From: Bathynomus jamesi
Taxonomy: Eukaryota > Arthropoda > Malacostraca > Isopoda > Cirolanidae
Direction: 5' to 3'
Assembly (NCBI GenBank): GCA_023014485.1
Contig: JAJOZX010009431.1
Coordinates: forward strand, 1-64,000
DNA: 64,000 nt
Positions within the stretch are counted from its first letter, which is position 1; each line of letters begins with the position of its first letter. A program made the position numbers and the translations under genes. This document shows positions 9,262 through 18,825 of this stretch, piece after piece. Under the pieces are notes generated by a model, which searched no databases, was not told the DNA's origin, and saw only the letters and a program-made list of their open reading frames with translations.

Positions 9262-10412
9262 ATACAGTATATACACAATAAATGGGAAAAAAAAAAAATA
9301 AAAAAAAAATAAAGGATTGTGGGAGGCGCATACAAATTTTTAAGAAAAAACTATCGATTTTTAGCACAAGATCAAATGAATTCTTTCCAACCAATGTTAT
9401 AAAAAAAAAAAAAAAAATTTAGCACAAGATTAAATGAATTGTTTCCAACCAATGTTATAAAAAAAAAATTCGAATTTATACTGGAAATCTGCCTGGGTTT
9501 TAGCACTCGACTCTTCTTGTTTAAGGTTCGATGTATATAAAAATAAATTGAAAAATAAAAGTTATTAGAGTAGCATACAAGTTTACCAAAGATTTAGCGT
9601 TCTACCCTTCTTATTTAAATCTGTTCTGAAGGAATTCAAAACAACAGGATCGAGTTGAAAAAGACCTTTGCTTATGTTGAAGTTATTTGTAAGTTGGATA
9701 ATGGCAGACTCAAGAATATTTCTATTAACAATGTTGCTAGAGTGAAATAAAACTGAAGCATTATTCTAGTCAATACAGTGGGATAACTCTGACAAATGGA
9801 CAAAAAGGGCACTGGACGACTGTCCTGTTCTAACGGAATATTGATGCTGTTTTATACGTGTGTGCAAATCCTTTCCCGTCTGACCTATGTAAAAGGAATC
9901 ACATTGTTTACAACCAATTTTATAGATAATGCCTGAATTATTGGTAGGGCTATTTTTTACTATGATATTTTTCACAATATTGTTATATGAAAATGCTACA
10001 TTAATATCCAAAAGTTTAAGTACATTAGCAATGCCTAAAAAGCCCGGGAAAAATGGAAGTACTAAAATATTTTTTGACAAAGTATGAGTGTTATTATTGA
10101 CACGATAGAAAGTTCGTTTTGCCTTATTGAGACAAGATTCCATAAACGCAGATGGATAACACAGATCACTTCCAATACCGTTGATTTTTTTCTAATTCGG
10201 CATCGATGTATTCCGGACTGGCGATCCTGAGGGCGCGGAGAAACACTGAAGTAAAAATGGCCTTCTTAGTGGGGGTGTCATGTCCCGAGTAGAAGTGTAC
10301 GTAGGACAAATTGTTTGTTTTTTCCGATAGATACTAAACTTAAAACCTGGGCTTTCCCTATGTACAAGCACATCCAAAAACGGGATTGAGTTGTCTTGTT
10401 CCACTTCTGAAG
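9262..10412 (-). mobile_element. Penelope-like element, 5'-truncated minus copy
   Basis: Read on the minus strand it starts at GAAGTGGAACAAGAC (EVEQDNSIPFLDV) and runs through the RT C-terminus and GIY-YIG endonuclease into a poly-A-rich 3' region. It is the mirror image of 10824-11895, giving inverted arms of about 1.1 kb around a 0.4-kb spacer. Frameshifts occur near 10190 and 10300, and Trp is changed to a TAG stop at about 9764. Confidence 0.85.
9766..10412 (-). pseudogene. PLE RT C-terminus and GIY-YIG endonuclease (broken)
   Basis: The open piece from 10143 begins MESCLNKAKRTFYRVNNN. It contains the endonuclease signature GIIYKIGCKQC, then FYIGQTGKDLHTRIKQH, as in Penelope-type endonucleases. 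Upstream, the RT thumb-side sequence (HRESPGFKFSIYRKK) is in another frame because of indels. The catalytic RT motifs are absent from this truncated copy. Confidence 0.8.
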
Positions 10413-11642
10413 TAACTAACGATAGATTAATCAGTTTTGACGTTTGTTCATTGTTTACAAAAGTGCCGATTGACGATATGCTTGACTTTCTCTCCGAAGA
10501 ATTACATAAGTATGACCTGCCACTACCTTCACACATTGTTTTGGAACTTATTAAGCTTTGTATCAAAGACTGTAAATTTACTTTCAATAACGAGTATTAT
10601 CAACAAGTTTTTGAGATGGCCATGGGCAACCCCTTGTCGCCCCTCCTCTCCAATATTTATATGGAGTTTTTCGAAATTACTTACATTCCGAGAATCCTTG
10701 GGGTTGGCATCCCTTGGTTGCGGTACGTCGACGATATTTTGTGTATCTGGCCCATGAATCGTGACCTGGATAACTTCCTCCTTCAGTTAAATGATCAAGT
10801 CCCCTCCATTAAGTTTACTTTAGAAGTGGAACAAGACAACTCAATCCCGCTTTTGGATGTGCGTGTACATAGGGAAAGCCCAGGTTTTAAGTTTAGTATC
10901 TATCGGAAAAAAACAAACAATTTGTCCTACGTACACTTCTACTCGGGACATGACACCCCCACTAAGAAGGCCATTTTTTCTTCAATGTGTCTCCGCGCCC
11001 TTAGGATCGCCAGTCCGGAATACATCGATGCCGAATTAGAAAAAATCAACGGTATTGGAAGTGATCTGTGTTATCCATCTGCGTTTATGGAATCTTGTCT
11101 CAATAAGGCAAAACGAACTTTCTATCGTGTGAATAATAACACTCATACTTTGTCAAAAAATATTTTAGTACTTCCATTTTTTCCGGGCTTTTTAGGCATT
11201 GCTAATGTACTTAAACTTTTGGATATTAATGTAGTATTTTCATATAACAATATTGTGAAAAATATCATAGTAAAAAATAGCCCTACCAATAATTCAGGCA
11301 TTATCTATAAAATTGGGTGTAAACAATGTGATTCCTTTTACATAGGTGAGACGGGAAAGGATTTGCACACACGTATAAAACCATCAATATTCCGTTAGAA
11401 CAGGACAGTCGTCCAGTGCCCTTTTTGTCCATTTGTCAGAGTTATCCCACTGTATTGACTGGAATAATGCTTCAGTTTTATTTCACTCTAGCAACTTTGT
11501 TAATAGAAATATTCTTGAGTCTGCCATTATCCAACTTACAAATAACTTCAACATAAGCAAAGGTCTTTTTCAACTCGATCCTGTTGTTTTGAATTCCTTC
11601 AGAACAGATTTAGATAAGAAGGGTAGAACGCTAAATCTTTAG
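10413..11642 (+). pseudogene. PLE RT-endonuclease ORF, 5'-truncated and frameshifted
   Basis: The RT core is recognisable: motif A SFDVCSLFTKVP, motif B MAMGNPLSPLLSNIYMEFFE, and the catalytic YVDD in WLRYVDDILCIW. The endonuclease follows (GIIYKIGCKQC, FYIGETG, LHTRIK). A 2-base loss after LHTRIK, compared with the other arm (LHTRIKQHQYSVRTG), ends the main frame at 11398. The rest of the C-terminus is in a second frame (11433-11642, ending KKGRTLNL). The upstream RT N-terminus is missing, so this copy is dead. Confidence 0.85.
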
Positions 11643-11895
11643 TAAACTTGTATGCTACTCTAATAACTTTTATTTTTCAATTTATTTTTATATACATCGA
11701 ACCTTAAACAAGAAGGGTAGAGTGCTAAAACCCAGGCAGATTTCCAGTATAAATTTGTATTTTTTTTTTACCATTGGTTGGAAAGAATTCATTTGATCCT
11801 GTGCTAAAAATCGAGTTTTCCTTACAAATTTGTATGCGCCTCCCACAATCCTTTAATTTTTTTTTTAATTTTTATTTTATTTTTCCGTTTATTAT
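10413..11895 (+). mobile_element. Penelope-like element, longer plus copy
   Basis: It begins inside the RT, just before motif A, directly at the junction with the minus copy. It then runs through RT, the linker, the GIY-YIG endonuclease and a 3' region that ends in (TA)n. Its last ~1.07 kb (10824-11895) mirrors the minus copy. The head-to-head arrangement resembles the inverted terminal copies described for some Penelope elements. Confidence 0.85.
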
Positions 11896-11904
11896 ATATA
11901 TAAT

Positions 11905-11935
<31 letters not shown>

Positions 11936-11951
11936 CATATATTATATATAT

Positions 11952-13209
11952 TAGTGATGTAGGTCATATCCGCATCCGCATCCGCATCCGCGGAACATCC
12001 GCACATTTTATCGCATCCGCGTCCGCATCCGCATCCGCACTTTGGACTGCGGATGTCGTGCGGATGTGGACCGTTGAGATAAAACGTCATTAATAAGCGG
12101 AAATTATCAAATTCTACTATAATAATAGAACTAGTTCATTGTGCGCAAAAGTGATGCAAGCGACAAGACGAGAGGCTGTTCTTGTATGAAGTTACTCTCT
12201 TGCAACCTACTTAGATCCACGTTACAAAGCTAAGTTATTTTCACCTAGTACATTAGAACGAGTTAAATCATCACTTGGCAAAGCAGTTGAAGAGCTTCAA
12301 TCTCTTGAATCTGTCGCTTCGCCACCCACCAAAAGAATAAAAGTTTCAGTGACAGAACCAACACCTTCAACAACCCAAATCTATCACAGAATCTCTCTCT
12401 CAGTTTCTTGAGTCAAGCAGCGATGACGAGACCTACGTGATGTCAAAAGATGTAGTAAAAATGATCGAGAGCTATCACCAAGAAAAACGCCTGGCTGCAT
12501 GTGACAATCCTATTAGTTGGTGGAAAAATACGCAGAATATCTATTCATATTTGAGTAAACTTGCAAGGAAACATTTAGCACGTCCTCCAACAAGCGTACC
12601 AAGCGAGAGATTATTTAGCAGTGCTGGATTAATATATGATGAAAAGAGAAACAGACTGGCAGCAGAAAAGGCAGAAAAATTAATGTTCCTTAAGCATAAC
12701 CTTCCTATAATTAAGTTTGAATATTAAACGATGAACATCTTAGTTTACTTTATTTTAATTACTCATTTATAAATATGCCTAATAAAACTTTAAACTTAAT
12801 ATAAATAGTTATCAAGCTAATTAAAGATCTCTCTATAAGGGTGGAGGTTGGGGAAAGAGGTCGGGTAACACAATTATGGTTTCTAATTGTGGCTGAAACT
12901 CAACAAAATATAACGAATTTATTTGCAGACGAATTCACTAATTGATTTCTATATTAGTTAGATGCTTGTTATTATTTTATATGTTCAGGGAAAAGTACAG
13001 CAATTATTGTACAATTAATCAATTATACTACATTATAGCTACAGCTCTCTCTATATAATAACTTATTATATACGTTAAACACAACAAATCTCGAATATAT
13101 TCTAAAAAATAACGAAAATGTAGACATCCGCATCCGCATCCGCGGATGTTGAAACCAAACATCCGCATCCGCATCCGCGGATGTGAAAAAAATGACATCC
13201 GCTACATCA

Positions 13210-13212
<3 letters not shown>
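11952..13212 (+). mobile_element. hAT element with CATCCG subterminal repeats
   Basis: The termini are inverted repeats TAGTGATGTAG (11952-11962) and CTACATCACTA (13202-13212), flanked by ATATATAT on both sides. The flanks fit an 8-bp duplication but carry little information in a (TA)n context. Arrays of CATCCG lie just inside both ends (11970-12060 and 13122-13200), as typical for transposase-binding subterminal repeats of hAT elements. It is an internal-deletion copy: only the C-terminal part of the transposase remains. Confidence 0.85.
12180..12727 (+). pseudogene. hAT transposase C-terminus with dimerisation domain
   Basis: The first part reads LATYLDPRYKAKLF, a hAT core signature. A frameshift near 12380 leads to the open frame 12437-12727. 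This has ISWWKNTQNIYSYLSKLARK, then PPTSVPSERLFSSAG and LIYDEKRNRLAAEKAEKLMF. The WW / SVPSERLFSxAG block is the hAT C-terminal dimerisation domain (ZBED-type). The N-terminal BED finger and catalytic residues are missing, so the copy is non-autonomous. Confidence 0.85.
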
Positions 13213-13251
<39 letters not shown>

Positions 13252-13264
13252 ATATATACATATA

Positions 13265-13839
13265 CAGGGTGTCCGAGAATTATCTGTACAATTTATGGCT
13301 GTTATTAAAAGTCAACCATGAAGTGTAGAAATTCCAGTGTTGTCCCATTTTACAGAGAAACTCATTGAGTTTTTTCTGATAACAAGTTTTGACAAGTTTT
13401 TTCTTTTTTGTACGCGGGTGACAGACATTGATGATTTAAAAGCAAGAATCACAGCTGCTATTGAGCGAATTGATGTGGATATGCTGCAGCGTACATGGCA
13501 ACATTTGGATTATCGATTGGATGTTTTGCGAATCACTGATGGTGCACATATCGAATGTTTGTAACAACGTTACTTTAAAAAAAGAAACTTTTGTAAATAC
13601 AGATTCTAAATAATCTTGTTTAAGAATTTTACGTGTGTTATCAAGAATTTTATTAAAAGATGAAATTGTACAGACAATTTTCGGACACACTGGAATTTCT
13701 AAAAAAACTTGTCAAAACTTGGTATCAGAAAAAACTTAATGAGATTCTCTGTAAAATGCGACAACACTGGAATTTCTACACTTCATGGTTGACTTTTAAT
13801 AACAGACAAAAATTGTACAGATAATTCTCGGACACCCTG
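13265..13839 (+). mobile_element. rearranged mariner-like element with a duplicated inverted end
   Basis: The ends are CAGGGTGTCCGAGAATT and its complement, flanked by TA. From the left it has the subterminal arm, then a transposase C-terminus (VTDIDDLKARITAAIERIDV ... DGAHIECL, stop at 13562), then an old internal terminus (TTTTCGGACACACTGG near 13677-13692), then an inverted copy of the left arm. The same order is found at 61821-62389, so the rearranged form itself was mobilised. Confidence 0.8.
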
Positions 13840-13858
13840 TATATATATATTTTTTTTT

Positions 13859-13972
13859 TCTGTAACCTATATATAGGCTGTAACTCTTTATGTACTTCAG
13901 TGTTCCTGAGGATGTCATTAGACGAAAGCGCTTGAGCACCATTCTGTGTTTCCTTTCCTTCGTGGTTTTATT

Positions 13973-13979
<7 letters not shown>
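13859..13979 (+). mobile_element. solo PLE-associated ribozyme block
   Basis: This is the same block as at 4205-4350 (opposite strand) and at both ends of the 50-53 kb palindrome, here without adjacent PLE coding sequence. It lies between the rearranged mariner and a (TA)n tract. Confidence 0.6.
13900..13939 (+). ncRNA. hammerhead-ribozyme-like motif
   Basis: GTGTTC (13900-13905), CTGAGGA (13906-13912), GTC-ATTA-GAC (13914-13923), GAAA (13924-13927), GCGC (13928-13931), TT and GAGCAC (13934-13939). Every stem pairs as in the copy on the minus strand at 4283-4322. Confidence 0.55.
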
Positions 13980-14012
<33 letters not shown>

Positions 14013-14163
14013 CTAAACAATATATATGCAAAATTCAGTCTTAAATCGGGTCCAATTTTGAAAGTGTCCATTATATTGCACCATACATACGATGTACGTC
14101 ATTTATATGTATTTCCATTATTTTAAGATTTTCTCATTTTTCATTTGTAATAATAGAAATTAA

Positions 14164-14462
14164 GGTGCTCTTCCAATATGTGCTCTACCTTAAAATTTAC
14201 ATTCCAATACGTGATCTACCTTAGATTATATATTATTCGGATTAGCAGCAGGTACGTTAGTTAGCCTTATAAGGCTAACTAACGAAAATATCACGACTTA
14301 ACCTAACCAATCGTCAAGGGCGTATAGTTGACCTAACGATTGGTTAGGTTAAGTCATGATATTTTCCTTAGTTAGCCTTATAAGGCTAGTTTCACGGTAG
14401 AGCACGTATTGGAATATGGTAGATCACAGTTTCGCGGTAGAGCACATATTGGAAGAGCACCG
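14164..14462. mobile_element. foldback element of the TTAGTTAGCCTTATAAGGC family
   Basis: The outer inverted arms are GGTGCTCTTCCAATATGTGC (from 14170) and GCACATATTGGAAGAGCACC (to about 14461). Inner arms carry CTTAACCTAACCAATCGTC / GATTGGTTAGGTTAAG. The palindromic word TTATAAGGCTAA occurs in both arms. Its core is shared with 33957-34085, 50139-50291, 58100-58301 and 58564-58767, but the outer ends differ, so the core may be an independent inner element. Confidence 0.65.
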
Positions 14463-14903
14463 AAATTAATTATCATTACTGGTATTTCATCATATTTACC
14501 ACTTTTTTTATTTTATTTCTAAGATTACCTCAATTTTCATTTGTAATGCCATAAATTAATTAAATGCAAATTTATTTTTTTATTTTTAATTATTTTTCTT
14601 TATTTTCTTATTTTCTTCTGAAAAAATTGAAATGAACCTCAAAGACTTTTTTGCCTGAAAAGCTCTCATTCACGCTTCCCAACCTCATATTCAGATAAAA
14701 ATACTTTAATGAGTCTACTTCCTCTAAAATATAAAATTAAACATAAATGGCAACATTCTGCAAATCGAGATTTTGGTAAAACCTTTTATATATTGCGTTG
14801 GACATATGAAAAGCCTTTGATAGAGTCTGGCACAAATACTTAATTTCCAAACTGCCCTCATTACGGTTTCTATCCTTCTATCTGTGCCTTCATCTCTAAT
14901 TTC

Positions 14904-15559
14904 GGAGCAAGTGTAGTTTACATCCCCCTGTGGTGCCTAGTGTAGTTTACGTTCTACATTATCCTTGTGTAGTTTATGTTCCCCTACATTATCCTAGTGT
15001 AGTTTGCGTTCCCCAACTTTGTCCACGAATACCTAATAAAATAAAACGTTAAAATTAACGAAAATTTTACGACTTAACCTAAATTGACGATTGGTTAGGT
15101 TAAGTCATAATATTTTCGTTAGTTTTAACATTTCATGTGAAGGATTCATTTAAGAAATGTCTCCTATAGATCCTAGGGTACTTGTAGGTTATCTCCCCCC
15201 CAACCAATTTTGACAGAATGTTTTCGTTAAAACTAACGAAAATATCACGACTTAACCTAACCAATTATCAAGGGCGTACAGTTGATCTATTAGTAAAAAG
15301 TAAATACTATTCCAGAAACAAACAATGTTATAATTAATAATAGATCAACTGTACGCCCTTGATAATTGGTTAGGTTAAGTCGTGATATTTTCGTTAGTTT
15401 TAACGAAAATATTCTGTCAAAATTGGTGGTGGTGGTGGTGGTGGGGGGGGGGAGATAACCTACAAGTACCGATCCTAGTGTAGTTTACGTTCCCCAACTT
15501 TGACCTAGTATAGTTTGTGTCCCCTTTTGCGTCAAGGGGACGTAAACTACACTTGCTCC
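14904..15559. mobile_element. 656-bp foldback element with 8-bp duplication
   Basis: The inverted ends are GGAGCAAGTGTAGTTTAC (left) and its complement (right), flanked by a perfect 8-bp duplication CTAATTTC at 14896-14903 and 15560-15567. Near the ends the words AGTGTAGTTTACGTTCCCC and CTAGTGTAGTTT recur as degenerate tandem units. A large inner palindrome (15175-15475) makes up the middle. It was inserted into the RT of the old LINE. Confidence 0.9.
15175..15475. repeat. inner palindrome (arms ~120 bp)
   Basis: The left arm starts GTACTTGTAGGTTATCTCCC and contains ATTTTGACAGAATG, CGTTAAAACTAACGAAAATA and GATCTATTA. The right arm is its inverse complement, with a (GGT)n/(G)n expansion. The AT-rich spacer is about 50 bp. 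The core is the same CTTAACCTAACCAAT...GGGCGTACAGTTGA sequence as in the foldback family. Confidence 0.8.
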
Positions 15560-15799
15560 CTAATTTCCTTTCTGGCCGATCTATAGCTGTGGTTGTAGAT
15601 AGACACTGTTCTTCTCCTAAAGCTATGAACAGTGGTGTTCCTTAGGGTTCTGTCCTCTCACCTACTCTTTTCCTTTTATTTTTTAATAATCTTTTAAGTC
15701 GTACTTCTTGTCATATTCACTCCTATGCCGATGATTCCACGCTTCACTTCTCCACCCCCTTCCCAAAGCGTCCCTCTCAACAGTCACTCCATTATCTTA

Positions 15800-17395
15800 C
15801 ACTACAAATTACAGGCCGGTGTGTTCATTATCTGTGTTCAGCAAAGTTTTTGAAAAAATTGTAAAAAGTAGAATGCAGCGATATTTAGAATCTTTCAATT
15901 TATTATCTCCAAATCAATATCGCTTCCGAAATAATAAAACAACGGAAATGGTTATTTTAAATCTTATGGAAAATGTAAATATAGCTAAGGAGAACAAAGA
16001 AATAATGATATCAATATTTATGGATTTGAGTAAGGCGTTTGATGTAATAGACCATAACATTCTACTTAATAAATTATATTGTTACGGCTTTAGAGGAGCA
16101 ATCAGTGATTGGTTTAAAAGTTATTTGTCCAATAGATATCATTTTGTATCAGTAAATAAGGTTTGCTCAACTAAAGCGCTTGTCAAACATGGTGTGTCAC
16201 AGGGCTCAGTTATGGGTCCACTGTTATTTTTATTATATATAAATGACCTTCCACGTTCATCTGATATACTGAACTTCATAATGTTTGCAGATGATACAAC
16301 TGTCTCTTTTTCTTGCAAAGATGTTAATACAGTTAATAATATATTTAATTCAGAATTCATCAGTGTAATGAAATGGTTGACCACCAATAAACTCTTCCTA
16401 AATACCAGTAAAACAAATTTCATGATTTTTACTAATAAAAGAAATGTATATCTTGATGAACTTAATGTTAATGAAATCGCGATAAAGGAGTGTACTGTAA
16501 CAAAATTTCTTGGTGTAATGCTAGATAAGAATTTGCAATGGAGTGATCATGTAAATTATATCGCGAAAAAGATTTCAAGGAGCGTTGCTATAATGTTTAA
16601 ATTTAGAAATGTAGTCCCTAAACAAGTTTTATTGACTCTTTATCATACTCTTGTTCTTCCTTATATAACATACTGCACCCTTATTTGGGGAAACTCCACT
16701 AACAACGCATTAAATGGTATCTTTGTCATCCAAAAACGAGTAATAAGGTTATTATCTGATGCTGATTTCCTTAATTACTCTAGTGCATTATTTAAAGAGC
16801 TAAACCTACTGAAGCTCAACGATATAACCAAACTGGCACATTTTATTTTTATTTACAAGTGTAAGAACAAAGTCATTAATTTGCAATGGGTAAATAGATA
16901 TTTTGTAACTCATCAAGAAATCCACTCGTATCAGACCAGAAATAGATCAAAGCTTGTTATACCTCAATTTAGATTGTCTTCATCTCAAAAACTACCCATT
17001 TTCATTGGATTGAAACTATGGAATGACTTAAATGCCGATATAAAAAATATTGTGAATGTAAATTTGTTTAAAACCAATTTGAAATCCCGATTAATAATGG
17101 CATACTAACAAAAATCTAGGATTAATGTCCATTAATATTGTTTAATATTGTAATACATGTTTTAACTATTAATAATGCTTATTTACTTATTTATTTATTT
17201 ATTATTATTATTAAGTTATAACAACTAGCTGCTTATTTTTAATAAGAGCCCAGTAAAGCCTAAAGCTTAAGGGCCAAATTAAATAAAATAAATAGTCGAG
17301 CTTCACAATTATTCATGTCATTGTAAATTGAAAAAAATTTATTTATTTTATTATTATTAATAAAGGTTATTCTATCTATCTCTCTATTCTATGAT
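15800..17395 (+). mobile_element. younger LINE (CR1-group), 5'-truncated
   Basis: It begins abruptly inside the RT (NYRPV) and ends in a 3' UTR with TTATTAATAAAGGTTATT followed by a CTAT/CTCT tail. It splits the old LINE between the QQSLHY and AIEHLTSDL parts. A second, coding-free 3' end of the family lies at 22931-23137. Confidence 0.85.
15804..17108 (+). CDS. reverse transcriptase of the younger LINE (5'-truncated, open)
   Basis: There is no true start codon; the frame enters from the truncation point at TNYRPV. The RT is uninterrupted: FSKVFEKIVKSRM, motif A FMDLSKAFDVIDH, motif B HGVSQGSVMGPLLFLLYIND, catalytic MFADDT, then KFLGVMLDKNLQWSDH and the connection/C-terminal region (HSYQTRNR, KLWNDL). 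The style matches the CR1 superfamily (Crack/Daphne/Rex1-like); the exact clade is not certain. The APE endonuclease and ORF1 are absent. The full open frame suggests a recent insertion. Confidence 0.85.
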   Translation, partial: TNYRPVCSLSVFSKVFEKIVKSRMQRYLESFNLLSPNQYRFRNNKTTEMVILNLMENVNIAKENKEIMISIFMDLSKAFDVIDHNILLNKLYCYGFRGAISDWFKSYLSNRYHFVSVNKVCSTKALVKHGVSQGSVMGPLLFLLYINDLPRSSDILNFIMFADDTTVSFSCKDVNTVNNIFNSEFISVMKWLTTNKLFLNTSKTNFMIFTNKRNVYLDELNVNEIAIKECTVTKFLGVMLDKNLQWSDHVNYIAKKISRSVAIMFKFRNVVPKQVLLTLYHTLVLPYITYCTLIWGNSTNNALNGIFVIQKRVIRLLSDADFLNYSSALFKELNLLKLNDITKLAHFIFIYKCKNKVINLQWVNRYFVTHQEIHSYQTRNRSKLVIPQFRLSSSQKLPIFIGLKLWNDLNADIKNIVNVNLFKTNLKSRLIMAY

Positions 17396-18215
17396 TCGCA
17401 TAGGACGGCTATAGAGCACCTGACCTCTGATCTTTCTATTATCTCTGATTGGGGCAGAGAAAACCTTGTTGCTTTCAATGCCTCAAAAACTCAATTCCTT
17501 CATCTGTCTACTCGTCACAATATTCCACACGACTATGCCCTTATTCTCAGCAATACACAACTCAATCCTTCCTCTTCTCTTAACATTCTTGGCGTTTCCT
17601 TTTCTCGTGATCTTTCCTGGAAAGATCACATATACCCTCTTTCAAAAAGCTTCTAAAAGGTTAGGTGTGTTGTACCGGCTCCGCAATTTTTTCACCCCCA
17701 TTCATTTACTGTCTCTGTACAGGGGTCTTGTCTTCCCCTGTATGGAGTACACTTCTCATGTGTGTTGTAACTCAACCCATACAGCTCTACTTGACCGGGT
17801 GGAATCAAAGCCTGTTCTTTTCATCAATTCCCCGCCTCTTACTGACTGTCTTTAGTCTCCCGCTCTTCACCGCAATGTTGCTTCACTCTCCCTTTTATAA
17901 GTGACACTGCTCTTCTGAACTCTCTAACGCCATTGATGGGATTTTGCAGTACTAGACTTTTGACATATTCTCATTCCTTTTCTATCCAACTCTCTAATGT
18001 AAGGGTTAATCTGTATTTTAAATCTTTCCTTTACTCAACCGGTCAACTCTGGAACAATCTTCCTCAATCCATCTTTCCCCCTGTCTATGACCTCCAATCT
18101 TTCATACACAGTGTCCAGGCTTCTCGAAAACTCTGGACCTTGATTTTGGCTCTCTTCTTCCTCCATGGGAAGGTAGGCATTCGCTCTCCTTCCTACATAA
18201 CATAAATATAACAGG

Positions 18216-18756
18216 ACTAATGACTTAGAATTATCGACCAGTAACATTCAACATCCACCTTATAAAGTGTTTTGGACTAATTAATTATTGGAGTTAGAGA
18301 TGTACCAGTCTATAGGTATCGATGTTTGCAATTAAGACGATAATATTTGTAGTGTGACGATTAATCGGTTATCGATATTATAATGTCGGCCGTTAACCAA
18401 TACATTTAAATCTCATATTAAATTTTTAATACATTATTCAAATACTTCAGACACGTAATTCAATCCATTTTTATTAAAAAAAAAAATCCCTTCTAAAATG
18501 TAATATTAAGAAAGTTCTCATAAAATATAAACTAAAAAGTTTAGCTGAAACTTAATCTTGGATAAGAAATACGTTTTAAACTTAACTTTTATTTAATGAT
18601 ATCTTCGTATATTTAAAATTATTGAAACATTTTGCGTTTTTAATAACTGCTATTTTTGTATATTTAAAATTTAAAATTATAGTTAATAGACCAAGGTGGA
18701 AACAGCTGAGAAAAATAGAATACTTTCAAGACGGTTGATCTCTCCAAATTTGAACT

Positions 18757-18825
<69 letters not shown>

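Larger units (their letters stand above)
14750..18215 (+). mobile_element. old LINE, interrupted by a foldback element and a younger LINE
   Basis: Three segments belong together: 14750-14903, 15560-about 15800, and about 17395-18215. Together they give RT motif A (ALDI, KAFDRVWH), then motif B (GVP, stop, GSVLSPTLFLLF), the catalytic SYADD, the connection domain (HLTSDLSIISDWGRENLVAF) and the C-terminal LWNNLPQSIFPP. Stops and frameshifts are frequent, as expected for an old copy. Confidence 0.8.

Noticed and set aside
10192..10587. 131-codon minus-strand ORF at the PLE junction
   Set aside because: Its first half is the antisense of the plus-strand RT, and the second half is an out-of-frame reading of the minus copy.
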